A stretch of DNA of 64,000 nucleotides from Symbiodinium sp. CCMP2592 (lineage: Eukaryota; Sar; Dinophyceae; Suessiales; Symbiodiniaceae). The notes beneath the pieces were generated by a model. It was not told the origin of the DNA. It ran no database searches and was given only the letters and a program-made list of their open reading frames with translations. The position numbers and the translations under genes are program-made. Where the stretch lies: the NCBI GenBank assembly GCA_905221615.1, contig CAJNDT010000146.1, positions 75,001-139,000 on the forward strand. The letters run 5' to 3'. The stretch's first letter is position 1. The number at the start of each line of letters is the position of its first letter. Below, in pieces: positions 47,401 through 60,238 of the stretch.

Positions 47401-50400
47401 CTGGTGTTCGGCTGATCTTGTTTGGGAGTTTCTGCAGGCCGCAGGGTTTAAGCTTCCGAGTGTGGCTTTGGAATTCAGGGTATCGGGGTGAGTTTGGCAG
47501 AATTTATACATCGAAGGCGGCTCTTTTTCATGGTGCTCAGGCTTTAGTGCTCAGGCTTTAGCCCGTTGTCCAGTGAGCTTCCGTTCAGAGATTAGGAGTA
47601 GAGAGGTGGTAGCCTAGGATTGAGTGCTTGTTTCAGTTCGGTTCGCGGCCAACCCCAAAACCTCAACCCCCAAAGCCTGATCACCTAGTCCTTCAATTCC
47701 AAACCCAAAAAGGCTCGAACCGCTAGCAGAGGCCCACGCACTCCAAGCACCGCCGCAACCCCAAGCCCTTACAAATCTCTGATAAGGCCGTATCCAACCC
47801 CCCAGGTACACCGGCGTACAAGGTCCAGACTCAGATTCTCATAAGGCCCTAAAAGGCTCAGAAAATCTATGGAACCCTTAAGAGGATGCACAAAGCACGC
47901 AAAACGGAGCTATACAACCCCTTAGAAACCCAATAGCCCCCTTAACCAGATCTATGACCTCCGCAAGAAGATACCGTAACTTAATGCCCTCACCTGATGA
48001 GGCCGGTCGTCGTATCCGAAGTGCCGGTTTATGTCGCTTCGTCTGCATGGCCCCCTTAGAGGAGGACAGCGTAACACTTGTGTGCAAGCAGGTGGTGACC
48101 TGCAAGCTCAAGTAGCCTCCAGTCACCGTAAAAAAACGAGCCATAAAGAAAACCAGTAGACTAAAGGAGAGAGCAAGAGAGCTGTGCGGGGCAACAGGGG
48201 CCTTCAGGTTCAGGGCTTGGGGTTGTCGGGGGCTGTATGGGCTCAAGGCTTCCGGAGTTGATGATGTTTGCAGGGTGAAAGGTATACTGTACTGGAATGA
48301 TGTGTTACTTCCCTTATCGTTCTGTTTTCTCTAGTTTAGGGTGCTGTGGGGTGGGCTCAATGTAGACCAAGCCCCTTGTATGGCATGGTCTTTGGGCCAA
48401 AAGCCTCAAGCGATGGTACCTTAGAGCCTTAGTTCAAGGCTGCTTGACTGTTTTAGAAGACCTGCAGAATGTCCTTCAGCAGCATCTGCACCCCATAGAG
48501 CCCCACGGGACCCGAGTTTCCCGAAGCCCGAGCCTCCCGCAAAACCTTAAGACACCCAATGCAACTTCTAAACCTTACATAGCTCTTTTTTGAACTCAAC
48601 GGAGCTCAAGACTCACATCAACCAACGATTGCAGAAACTTAACCAGTAAAGCTAGAGCTTCAAAAAACAAACAACAACTAAACCGTAGATTTCTAATCCC
48701 CTGTACCTCCCAATCCCCAAGCACCTAAACCCCAAATCTCAAAACCCCTAAACTTTACCCTAAACCCTAAACGCTAAACCCCTAAAGCGAGGTTGCCTTG
48801 GAAGACCGCGATGGACGGAGGTTTGAAGACAAGGGCAGCTGCAAGTGGGCCACACGGCTTTCTGCTCCCTAAACCCTAAACCGTGGGCATCTGAGGGGTG
48901 TTTTAGGTCTGCCTTGAGACCAGTGGCTAAAAAAGGCATTCAGGGCTTAGGGTTGAAGGTCCATGTTGCTTTCGGATTCTTTTGCAGGCTTTCGACATGT
49001 TTGTACAAGGTCTGTTGTAGGTTTCGCAAGGGGTTTCTAAGGGTTCCTTATGTTTTTTCAAAGGGGGGTTATGTCTTCTCTGGGGATCCGGTGTTGAGGG
49101 CGACGGTTCAATTTTGAAGGGACGTTCTGGGCGTAGTGTTTTGACCTGAGAGCTTTGGAGTTGCGGGCTCGGGGTCTAAGGATGCTTATAATGGAAGCAT
49201 GGGCTCTCAGACCCAGGCAAGTCTTATGCACGTGGCCCCTTGTTCCACTTGTTTCAAGCTCCCTTATCGCCTAACCCTGACCGTAAACTCAGCGCGACAG
49301 CCCCAAACCCTAAAACCCCTCAAATTGTATTGAAATCAGAATAAATCAAAGACTTTCTGTAAAGGCTCGCAGCAACCCGAAAGCCCGAAGCCCTCTCATG
49401 CTCCATGCGTGCAGGCAGAGGGGAGTCGGGGTCTATCCGAGGGCCTCAGCCGAACGTTGCCGCAGGTATTCGGGATCGGAGGCTGGATTATCAGGTCTTA
49501 TATATATATATATATATGTATGAACATTGACTCAGAGGTCCTCGGATTTCGGCTTGGAGCTTTCGGGCTCACAGTTGTATCTTTGGCATATAGGATGCAG
49601 CACCCTGAGCCAAACTGAAGTAGGCCTACGGCTGCAAGTTCGAGCTAAAAATGGTTAATTTCCGGTTTGTTTGTCTGTGGTGTCAGGCACCTCAGGCACC
49701 AAAGGCGCACTGCCAGCCAGGCCCTATACACAGGCCCCAAAGTTGAGGTTAATCCTGGTCAGGGTATAGATACAGTAGATGGAGTACGCACCAGCAGTAA
49801 TGTAGAAAGCTGAACCATGACAAAATTACAAATACAATTCCTTAAAGGGTTCTTTATTTGAACTTAAAGCCTGGCATGCCCAAATGAAGGCCCTATAGTA
49901 CATAATTTTCGGCCGTAGACCAAACGTGTTATGGCTGACAGTGCTGCTGGAGGGATCCCTACCATAAAGCCGAAGCCCTGAGTACGAGGCATTGCACACC
50001 CTACGTGACCATAAACCCAATATAGTATATCGGAAAAGGGCTCAGTGACTCCCAGGTAAAGTACCGATGGATGCGTGGTCCACGAATTCAGCCTTGCTTT
50101 TACCATCCGCACAAGATGCCACTCCGGCTGACTGGAAACCGAAAGGGAGTTGATTGCAACCATTCAAAAAGGCAGGAGGCCTAAGGAGGATGATCTCATG
50201 TAAGAAGAGTGTTGCCCTTGTGACTTTGCGGCTTTGGATATTGTTGAGTGCCAATCTTGTCAGTGGCGTTAGTATCATTGTCCTTGCTGTTATTTTCAGG
50301 ACTTGATGGGTTCGTTTCCAGAGGCTTCCAATAACCACTGCCCTTAACCCCCTGCGACAATCTCAAGTATGGACTGCGGTTCAGAATTGATTTGGGCCTA

Positions 50401-50700
50401 GCACATGCATTTCGTGGAACTTGGTCTTGCTTAAGGGGAAAGAGCCTGGCCTCAACGGAACACTGTTCAAGACTGCCCACCCTCGAGGCGTCTCTGCCTC
50501 TACTCTGAGACCCTGCGATAGGAGTTGCCATTTCCAACTTCAACCCATCTCCAATCTCAAGCCTACCTGAACCCCAAATAACCTTCCCGTTTGTTGGTAG
50601 TGGTCAGTTTGTGCCTGCTGCAAAAACCCACGAATGCACGCTTTGCACCTGGCCCTAACATGTAAACTTGATCTCCAATCCTCTAAGCCTTTATGGCCAG
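47400..50700. other. Spacer, nothing recognised
   Basis: Decayed telomere-like DNA dominates (for example CCTAAACTTTACCCTAAACC near 48745). A 15-bp tandem duplication (GTGCTCAGGCTTTA) lies near 47530-47560 and an AT run at 49499-49518. Minus frames at 47878-48246 and 50196-50543 are open but unconvincing. Confidence 0.4.
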
Positions 50701-50766
50701 TCCCTGTATATTGGGGTTTAGAGTGTAGGGATAGGGGTTCCGGGGTATAGGGTTCATAGGTTGCAG

Positions 50767-50899
50767 TCTTACTTCCTGAAGCTGTCGTCCTCAACCGAGC
50801 ACGGCTGCCAGGTCCACAATCCGTGATGTGGCCAAGACCTGGAGACACTACTGCTCCCGAGAGTGTTTCCTTAGAGGCGGCGACCACTGCAGCGGATTC
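50767..50899 (+). other. Candidate exon with canonical donor
   Basis: Lies between TTGCAG and GTAAGTAG and reads LLPEAVVLNRARLPGPQSV then TAPESVSLEAATTAAD. It is possibly an upstream exon of the CCR4-type gene or of another gene. No domain is recognised. Confidence 0.3.
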
Positions 50900-53500
50900 G
50901 TAAGTAGCTGGGTGTATCAGGCTGAGTTTTGGGCAAGGAGGCTGAAAGTGTTGTAGGCCCGGGGTTTTGGGGTTGAATCTGAAGCGGGGGAAGGGCTCGA
51001 GAGTTCGGCGTCTCGGGTGGAGGATTTGACAAGTTCATATGGTAAGCTTGAGAAACAGCATTCGCATGTACACCTAATAAGAGCGGCATCAAAACCGTGA
51101 AGCTTTGAGCCCCCTTGAATCGTGAGCCTGCTTAACACCAAAGACCCTTACGCCGCGTATAGCCCTGCGTATACACACGTTTTCTTTGTACACACTGGTT
51201 TATCTATTTGTGTTGGTTTAGTGTCCTCTTAGAATTTGTTGAACCCCAGTGTTCATGAATCCCGCTGCTCGCTGCTGTCTGGAGGATGGCACACTCTGCC
51301 ACAGCATTCCTGGAACCCGAAGCCTGAGGAGAACGAAGCAGAGGACTGCAGTCGGAAGGGTTTCAGAGCCTTTGTTTGTGAGGTTGTCATACATCATAGG
51401 GTTCCCTTTCGTTTGGGGCTTAGGGATTCACAGGCGGTTTGGGTTGGAGGTTGAGGATTTGGGGAATCATCACGATAGCTTCGATTGTTGCAATGGTTTT
51501 AAGGCTAGGGATGTCCCAGTGAAATTGCACAGCACTGGGCGGCGAAGCAAGAAGCCCGTTGCAAAGCAAGGGATGAGCATGTAAGGCAATAGGGTTTGGG
51601 AACTCTTTCCTTCAGGTGCTGCCCTAGCATTCGGCTGTTCGACGGGGCTTGGTACCGAGTTCGTCCCTCACCTGGTCTTCAGCTTCATGATGGTGTCGTC
51701 GCTTGCTTCCCACGCCGAGTGAAGTGATGACTTGGGGTGAAAAGCATATGGAGCGGCTGGTACTTCTCTGTGGCCATGCCGGAAAGCACGGTGTGGCACG
51801 AAGCCTTGGGTTTGATGCGTGATGACTTGCCTACTTAGACATGGCCCTCGGTGCAGCATACTGCTCCGGTTTGCAAGGCTGCCTGCAAGTTTAGCTTATA
51901 CTATTGGTGTCATGGTTTGCCCTAAAAGTTTGGAAAACAGCTGACGCAACTGTGAGTAGCGGAGGACCGTCGTGCCCGGGTCTGCTGAGACATTAGACAA
52001 CGGATGGCACTTTCTCGCCTAAGCGTTGAAGGCTTGTGATCTAATCTAGGCCTTTGTGATCCTGGGTGTGTTCTCAGGCTGTCGATAGCCGAGGTTTTCC
52101 AGATGCCAGTGCCTTGACACTCCAAAGTAGGCAAAGTAGGTATGCGGTATACAATGGTATACATTTTTTTGTCAGTATTATACAGTATACATATTTGAAA
52201 CCTTTGCATGTGTAAGGTATCCATTGTAGAAGTTTTAACATGTTAAGCATTCCTTACAAAGCCCAGAAATCAGCCCTACAGAACATTGCCTTTGCAGGAT
52301 CCGATCGCTCAGTGGACAGAGGTGGGGAATTCCCGCCACTTCGGCACAGGCTGTCTTACAAGGTGTTTGGAATTCGAAGAGTCTCCATGCATATTGGTAA
52401 AATGTAAAATCCGGCTCGACTTCTAGCCTAAAGAGCTTAATTACTAATGTGCCGCGGCTTGTTTTCACAAGCTGGTGTCATTGTGCTTGAAAGATATGCC
52501 AGAATCGTCCCGGTATAATCAGTTCCAGATACTGCCAAAACTTGGCTTACATGGGTTGGTAAAGGGGAGCCCCGGGCGGTAAGAGAGACAGTGCATCCCT
52601 TTGCTTCCTTAGGGTTGTACAGGTTTCCTTGGATTACTTCAGGGTTGTTTTAGGTTTTCTTTTAACTATAAGGTTGTTTTATGGTGTTGAGATGTAGGGT
52701 CAGCCACAGGCATTTCTGTCAGTATCAGCCGAGGTCAGTACAGCCCAACGCAGAACGACATCGAGAGACCCCTTCGCTTGGTGCCTTCTCTTGGAAAGGG
52801 CCATGGGTTCTGAGTGCTGAGTTCATCCCAATCCTAAGTAAGCCCCGAAGCCTGTCAGACTTGCTGCGCTATGCCTCAGGAGCCAATAAAGTGATCCTAA
52901 AAAAACCGGGTTTCGGCAAAGTATAATAGAGGAGGGCCCAGTGGTGTAGAGGTCCTTGTAATATTGGCGTCCATAGGGTCTAGGCTTGAGGGTGGCAGCT
53001 GTTTTCGTTCAGTGCTTACTAGAGCGACCGTAATACGAATTACCAATACTATTTTGGTGGAAATAATATACCCCCGATTCCTATTCTAATTACTAAGGCC
53101 CCTATAGTAGGCTTGAGGGTAGCAGCTGCTGTCGTGCAGTGCTTAGGCTTTGGGGTTGATGAAGGATGCCTCGGCTCATCAGACTCGAAGAAGGTGTGGC
53201 CCAAACACATAATATAGGGGCCTAAAGAATTACCTATACTTTTTTGTTTCCTTAAAATGAAAACATAATGGGCCCCAAAACCGTGTTCTATTTATTGAGG
53301 CCCCTATATTATATGCGGATGTAATCAAGAAGCCGCTGATCTAAGGGTCAAAGGATTAGGAGATCTCAACCTTCCACGTTGTAGGGCTTGGGGATTACAG
53401 GTAATGAATGCCTGAGCCACACAAGGGATTTACTGTCTCAGGCTTTGTTGTTCAATCACCCAGACCCATTCACAATACTGAACTCAGGGTCAACCTGGCC
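50900..53500. other. Spacer upstream of the CCR4-type gene
   Basis: Open frames at 51249-51584 and 52681-52926 could contain exons of the unrecognised N-terminal part of the CCR4-type protein. I could not match them to the plant-type N-terminal region. MITE family B copies lie near 53030-53105 and at 53207-53314. Confidence 0.3.
53207..53314. mobile_element. MITE family B, best copy
   Basis: The ends ATAATATAGGGGCCTAAA and TTGAGGCCCCTATATTAT are inverted repeats over about 17 bases. The interior is AT-rich and non-coding. Related diverged copies are at 4668-4776, about 53030-53105 and about 63860-63975. Confidence 0.65.
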
Positions 53501-53529
53501 CCTTAAGACGACAGCTTCCGCTACCTCAG

Positions 53530-56500
53530 GACATCATTCCGCTGACGAAGAGTGGGAAGGAGGCCTGAAAGGGACCTTAACGCAGAAGTAGACTCAAGAC
53601 CCCAAGCCTCAAACTTTGGCTTCAAACCTTCCACTCTAACCTCTCAGTCTAAAGCCGGTTCGGGCGTCACAGTTGCTACCAAGTCTGGCTTGTGGGCTCG
53701 ATTCTAACCATCAAGTACGAGACCTGTGCATGGGCAGCTGTCTAGTGTTATGTAGCCCATTCTGCCTCCTAGGGTGAATCTCAGAAACAATGAAGTTCCC
53801 TATAAGCCCTATAGGACCCATTCCCGGCCAGGCAAAGGGGAAGATGACAATCACGACAGGGACGGTCATCCCGACGCCAAAGGAAGCCCGCATGCGCCAG
53901 ATGATCAGTAGCTGGGCCTTTCATCTGGGTGGTTGTGCTGGGCTTAAGGGTTTGGCAGGTAGGGCTTGGGGTTTGGGAACAGGTAGGAGGATCTGCTGAG
54001 TCGTTCCATGTTCTTAATTAAGTGTATACTTAACTGTAACATGAAACCTGGTTGTAACGAGCAAGGTCCCCGTACTGCGGCGAAGCATCGGGCTCAAGGG
54101 ACATTGAACGATGCCCTGCTCTAGGGAGGTCTGAGTGCAAGAATCAGAGATGAAGGTTTTAATATGACAGCTGAGGGTCCAAATACCTGCTAAACGTGTA
54201 TTCCGCCAGATTTAAACCTACATTAATTACGAGTATACGACCCCAGTACTTAGTCATTGGGTCATTTGGACCCGTAGATCAAGGGTGCAGAGAGCTACTT
54301 GTTCAGCGTTTGAGCGCATCAGCCCATAGGGCTTAGTACTTAGGGTCTCTAGGTGCATATTTGTTGTTGCTTTTGTACTCTAGGCTTGGACCGTTGATGC
54401 TTTATGATCTTCCTCCATTGTAGGTTTCCCACATGCCTACCCCAGGCAACGGTGGAACCTTCAATGCGGAGTGGCTGCAAAAGCAGTTCAAGGCACTGCA
54501 AGCTCTTTACCCGTGAACCTGAAGCCCTCAAATCCTTCAGAAGCCCTCAAATCCCTCAGGCCTGAACCAAAGAGTTGGGAGAGGGATGCAGGTTTAGTAT
54601 GACGTGGCGTGTGCTGTGCATATGACGCAGTCTGGCTTTCGTCCTTTGTGGAGGCTTTGCGCCCATCTATTGCTTAAGCTCTCATCCCTTTCAGCCCTTG
54701 AAACCCTGAAGACTTGAATTCTTTACAGAATCCTTACAGAAACTGCATCCCTAAGCCCTTCATCCCTTCCAAATACTATCAAAATCGGAGGGGTGGCCAC
54801 AATAAACCATCGGAAACTGTTTTCTGTTATTCGTGGGTATTTCTGACTTTATTCTCACTTTTGAAGGATCTTGCTCCTGCTCTGGCTCTTGAACCCGCGC
54901 TGGCTTTTGCTCCTCCTTCTGCTGCGTCTCTTGCTCTCGCTCCTGCTCTTGCTGTTGCTCCCGATCCTGCTCACTGATCCTGCTCTTGTTCTGCTCCTGC
55001 ACCAACCCCCAAATGCAAATTAGGTTTTACGGGGCAGAGATGATTTCTGTAGGATTGGCCCCAAACCATAATTGTTACTAGAGGGTGTTTAATAATAAAT
55101 GGAAGAACGGATTATTTAAGCCTTGTAAACATTGAAAAATGCTGTTCGCACTCATAAACATGCCCGAAGCTTGAATTCGAATAATTTTAGATCCTGGAGG
55201 TCTTTAACTGGAACATCTTGGCCGACCTCTACGCCACGGAAAACGTGGCTTTCCCTGGGGTTAGTGCTTTAGGGTTTATCGGGCTTAGGGGTTTAAAGCC
55301 TTAGGGTTTCAGGGTTTGGGGTGCAAGGGTTTAGGCTTCATTCTTTCAGGGTTTTCCAGTTTGGGTTCTGGTTTGAGGAGTCGACCAGTTGCCCAGAAGT
55401 GGTGAGAGTAAAGGATTTTCCTTGGAATGGAACATGTTGGGGCTGAGGTACAGAGATGTAGTCACTGTAGTCTTTGCACCTGAGTCTAATGGGAGGATCC
55501 AGCTGGTGAAGCTTCCATGTACATCGGCTATGGACTGCAGTACACTCTGCACCGACCAAGGTCTACCCCTACTGTGAGAAGTGGGCGCTTAGCTGGAATT
55601 GGCGGAAACACCTCATCATCAAGGCCGGCAGTTCTAGATTTACGGGCGCGGATTTGAGGATCTCGCTGCAAAAAGACTTGCGAGACTTGAGAAGTTGAGG
55701 CCGTTGGGTTTCTTGCACTACTTAATCCAGGTTACCCTTTTCGGGCTCAGGATTTCGAGGATCGCTCGGGGGCTGGCTGAGGAGGTGTTTTGAGCGCATC
55801 CTTTGGGAGTGATGAATATCTCGAGATGTTACGATACACGCCTCGTGTAAGAACCTGGTTGAGAAAGATAAGGTTCCCAACCCCGCGAAATCGCAGGGAT
55901 CATATCAGGAACCTCACACTGTAGGAGCCTAACAAGAGCCACAAGATAAAGTTCAAGCAGGTCCTACATCCAATCCTAGCAGCACCTTAAACCCTACCTG
56001 AACCGTAAGCTGAGGCATCTCCATTCCCAAAAAGGGACAGTGCAGCCCAAAAGCTGTTGTGATGGATCGGAGCTCTTCGCTTCGGGCTTGAACTTTGGTT
56101 GTTGATGTATGAGACCTTGGGTTTGGAGTGGGCCCCGAGGACTGAGAAACGCTTGAGCGGAATGTCTTCTAAGCCCTGCCGATGCCTTCACCTTAAATCC
56201 TGCACCCTCCAAGCACTACAACCTCAGACTCGACAAGCCCGAACCCCGCCTAGCCTGGCATCTGATCGCCACAGGAGGTGAAGTCCATGGGCGCAGACAT
56301 CATCACCCTGCAGGAGGCGTGTGGCACATGTTTTGGCGGCAGGGCTCAGCGGCAATGGCTTAGGCCGCGACGGAGAGGGCTTAAGATTTCTCAGTGATTT
56401 AGGGTTTTATTTTCGCTCTCAAGGACAGGATGGGAATTCGAGGTTGAGTAATTTAAGTGGTGATTTCATCCAGGAGTTGGAGATTGTTTTGCTTTTTCCC

Positions 56501-59500
56501 AGCCTGCCCTGCGAGCTACGAGGCCCACCGGCCCACGTACCCCTGAAGCCCGAAGGTCTCTTTCGCAAACAGCCTCTAAGACTGGTATAGTAGCCCGGAT
56601 GATTAAGAGCACTATCCATTGGGAACTGTTGCTACAGTGTAAATATGGACAGACAAAAGTCCAGACCCCGAGTACAAGGTTCCGAGTCTGCTTATAGTCC
56701 TTGGAATGGGCAACCATCCCGTGAAGGCTGCATCAAGCAGCCTTGACGCTCAAAAAGCAACCAGCCAAAGTCGCTGCAACAATCGTCCCAGTGCCAGCGC
56801 TGCAAAGGGTGCTTTTGCCACCAGCACCATAGTCTGGCTGCTTCTGCACTTGCCCTCCCTGCAAGTCTGGCTATGAAGATGGCCGTCACCCTGTATGGTG
56901 CACGCTGATGCGCTCAGCTGCAGCCAACACGGCCCACTCTCGGTCGTATCTTCCTGCGCGCTCGATTCACCGCCACACGTGGTCGGATGAGTCGGTGAAC
57001 CATGCACCACCACCCCTTTCGAAGAGATGGTGCTGAGACGACGGTGTGACGATGGTGCTGATGAGGATACTGATGGAGGTAGCCGCATAGCAACTACAAA
57101 AAATCAAATCACGTCAGCAGCGGCAACGAGGACAATAGCAACATGAAAACATCATGCTGACAAGGGGCATCACCAACAGGAACAAATGCGCTTCAAAGTG
57201 TGATACATCCGAAGGCAGGCAGCCATATGTCTAAGGTCCAGAAGGCGTACACGTGAGTGATACACACCGTAAAACTTCATCAAGCAAGCCAGCCTTGGTC
57301 CCTTAGAGGTCCAGAAGGATGCCTTCGACGAGTGGTTTAAGCCTGAGTTGGCTGCCGATGGCTACGACGGCCTGTTCCAACAGTCTCGGGGCTGTCGAAC
57401 TTGGAGGGTTACGGAATCAGGTCTTGAGGTTTACGGGTGAGGGCTTAGTGGCTTGGGGTTTTGTTGTGGTTTTTGGAGTTGGGAATTGGAGTTCACAGCT
57501 AGAAGGGGTTGACAGAAAGGGCTTGATGCTGTTTATAAGGGTTTGCTTTGGAAGTTTGAGTTTTAAGTAGCGGAGCCAACACACCTCAAACAAAGAGATA
57601 TATTGTGTTTTGGTCATATGTTTTTTTACCAGGCGCACTGCTTCCTCTATAGTGTTCAGGCGTTGGGGGTTCAGGGTCAAGGTTGAGGGGTTTAGGGTTT
57701 GAGGGTTGTTTGTCTTGGGGTTTAAGGTCGAGGCCGAGGGTTCGAAGGTTTGTTCTTGGTGCAAGGTTTACAGTTTACACCTAGCCGGGGAATTCTCTTG
57801 TGAGTGTGGGCTTTTGGGCTGTTGTGACTGTGGGCTTTTGGGGCTTGGGACGGTTCAGCGAAGGGTGCACTGAATTGCCGCAGTATGAAACCTGTGATTG
57901 ATTTTTACAGGCTTATGGCCGTGTGTTGGTCCGAAGAACTTTATCAGCCCTTGACCCGAAAGCCGCAAAGGTCTTGATAGAAGCCAAATGTACAAACCCG
58001 ATCCCGGCCACCTTAAACCCAAACCTGAAGACCCCCAAGCTTTAAAACCACAGCCTTATACCCCACGCCCCAAAACCGCTTACGACATAAACCTGTAAGT
58101 CCTTTGAAGCCTGCACCCTTTAAAGTGCGAACCAAAGAAGTTCAAGGAATCCTTGTAGATCCCTTAAAGCCACCCAAGGAAGAAAACCCTCAACCCCTTA
58201 GAGCTCTTTACAGTCTAATGCAAGGAAGAAGCTATAGATCCCTGACAAAGAGCCCTAAATGGAACCAAATATAGATCCTCGAAGCCCTTCTGAAACCTTT
58301 GAAAGTCCGAACTCAGAGCCCTTAGGCCTTAAGGGAACCAATTACAGATCCTGGAAGCCCTCTTGAAACATGTACATAGAAGTTCGAACCCAGAACCCCT
58401 CAGGGAAGCATTGTAGATCCCTTGAAAAAGCCATGTTGAAACCTTTACACTCCGAGCCCAGGAAGAAGCGAGATCCGATCTTCCACCGTGGAAAGCCTCC
58501 TGGGCAGCATCTGAGGTTCTGGCTTTAGTGCGGGGGCCCCTTTAAGAGCAGGATCTGGCTTAGGGGGCCCGCTTTCTTGGAAAAATGTGGGCTCGCGTCA
58601 AGGGCTTCACGGCGATCTTATGCGGGTTCTGTCGGTTTCAGGGTTACGGTTTCTGTCGCCTTCACTGATCACGGGTTTCGGCTTGTGCGGCTTCAGCTTA
58701 AATGGGACGTTCGGGTTGCGCTGTTTGGAGTTTCGGCGTTGAGATGCAAGGTGAATGCGCAACTCTGGATCCCAGGGCGGCCCCAGCGATTCACAAGATG
58801 CCAGCCCCATGCCTGTGCCACCCTGATCATTCGGCCGGCCACCTAGAACCCTCAATAAACCCTTATCGCTGGACCACTGCAAACCCCACCAAGCAGCAGC
58901 GGTGTAGCTGTTAGGGTGTCGAAGGGAGTAGGGTGCTCAGCTGTGCAATTACAGTACGGGAAGCAGGGTTTTGAGTTTCTGGTAGGCTTCCAATCCGGCT
59001 CAGAAAGTGGTGTTCCTGGGTTTCTGTGCTTTATATGTCGCGGGCTTCTCCAAGCAGCAGTAGGGGTCGGCCTCACAGTTCGCACATACAACATATTATA
59101 CGGGAGTCTCCGAAAACTAGGGGTGCCTTCTTTTGGGGTCCTTATAATAAGAGTCCTACAAGTTGGGGTACTGTATCAGGGTCCCCCCATTTTCGGAAAC
59201 TCCCGTATAGTAGAACAAGCCACAAGCCCCCGTTGCAATTCCTATAAGCAAGCAAACACCCAGGTACACCAGCGAGGGCTGTGCGACGTGTCTTAGCTCC
59301 AACAGGCTTAGACTGAACCCTGAGACGCAAATATTCTTATAGCCATGCCCACCCCCCAGTCAAAAGCAGCACATTAGATTCTGGATCCCATGAGCCCCTA
59401 CTTGAGTATTTGGCCCCTGTAGAAGAGATTGAGCATCTTGGTGGGAACTGGGAACTTGGGTATGGGTTTGCAACTAGTTTTCGTGGTTTCAGGTGGGATT

Positions 59501-60238
59501 TGAGGATTTCGTCTGTTCGGTAGAGTTGGCTAAATAGACAAAGGTTTAAAGTTGTGAGATTCGAGCTTTTCGGCCGTTTAATGAAGGTTTTACTTTGTAC
59601 TCGGGTAGGACACCTGCAGCCGCTTGAGAATGCAGAATCGCAACATAATCCCACTGCATTTACGCTGGTAAGTTCGCCTAGGAAAAAGGGTAATTGGGTT
59701 TATGGCTTGGTAGGAACCCTGAACACTGCTTTCCACAAGCCTCATTAAGAAAGCCGCTGTCGCGCCGCGAAGGTTACAGGGAGTTTCTGTTGTAAGGGCT
59801 ATCTGGTTGTCGTCCCTGCTTCCGGGAATGCCTGATTCGGTTGTGACTGCATCTTTCTTCTGAGTGTTGCTAGTACTACTATGCATTATTGTTGTTGGTG
59901 TTGTTGTTGTTGTTGTTGTTGTTAGCATGATTAGCTGCCCGCTCTCATGGCTAGTAGTGGAGCAGGTAAACTTGGACCTCTTTCGGCTCCTAGAACCCCA
60001 ACAAAGGCCTAGGAGTTCGATGTTATTGGACTAGACGATTGCAGAAGGGGACTCCTTTGGGTTTCTTTTGCTTGCTAGGGGCGCACCCTGACCCCTAACC
60101 ACAATTAGGAACCCTTTAAGTTTAATCCTAAGACCTAAAACCCCTGAGTGCCCCAGGTTCTGGCGAGTCTCCAGGTTTAAGCGAGTGGAGAAGGCTATCT
60201 TCGACTACGACAGGCTTTCCCAACAGGACAAGTGTCAG
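53530..60238 (+). CDS. CCR4: CCR4-type deadenylase (endonuclease/exonuclease/phosphatase fold), N-terminal half
   Basis: Exons found by homology: 53530-53562, 53832-about 53906, 54424-54492, 55200-55244, 55561-55623, 56275-56316, 57309-57382, 58462-58494, 59264-59287 and 60157-about 60238. They encode DIIPLTKSGKE, GTVIPTPKEARMRQM, FKVFNWNILADLYATEN, YPYCEKWALSWNWRKHLIIK, VKSMGADIITLQE, VQKDAFDEWFKPELAADGY, KKRDPIFHRGK, YTSEGCAT, FWRVSRFKRVEKAIFDYDRL. This order matches CCR4 proteins, which shorten mRNA poly(A) tails in the CCR4-NOT complex. WNILADLY and the metal-binding Glu of LQEVQ are present. Donors are mostly GC (five of eight resolved), with AG|G acceptors. The second half of the nuclease domain (GDFN and SDH motifs) was not found before 64000. 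One more weak candidate is near 60645-60700 (GARDLVLIVK). The 5' end is also missing. Confidence 0.75.
54521..54562. repeat. Tandem duplication of about 20 bp
   Basis: GAAGCCCTCAAATCCTTCA is followed at once by GAAGCCCTCAAATCCCTCA, inside a CCR4-gene intron. Confidence 0.7.
54868..54995. repeat. Period-6 low-complexity tract
   Basis: GCTCCT/GCTCTT-type hexamers. The + frame reads Ala-Leu-Ala-Pro and the minus frame Glu-Gln-Glu-Arg. It lies in the CCR4-gene intron 54493-55199 and is judged non-coding. Confidence 0.65.
58130..58460. repeat. Degenerate tandem repeat in a CCR4-gene intron
   Basis: Four or five diverged units of roughly 75-85 bp share words such as TAGATCCCTTGAAAAAGCC, CAGATCCTGGAAGCCC and TTGAAACCTTT. 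They end at the acceptor before the exon at 58462. Confidence 0.5.
59099..59207. mobile_element. MITE family A, copy 3
   Basis: The ends TACGGGAGTCTCCGAAAA and TTTTCGGAAACTCCCGTA are nearly perfect inverted repeats. The centre is GGTCCTTATAATAAGAGTCC. It lies in the CCR4-gene intron 58495-59263. This is the cleanest copy of the family here. Confidence 0.75.
59889..59923. repeat. TTG trinucleotide repeat
   Basis: GTTGTT units inside the CCR4-gene intron 59288-60156. Confidence 0.85.

Noticed and set aside
54714-55005. Ala/Leu/Pro-rich + frame and Glu/Gln-rich minus frame
   Set aside because: Period-6 low-complexity DNA within a CCR4-gene intron; no splice or domain support.
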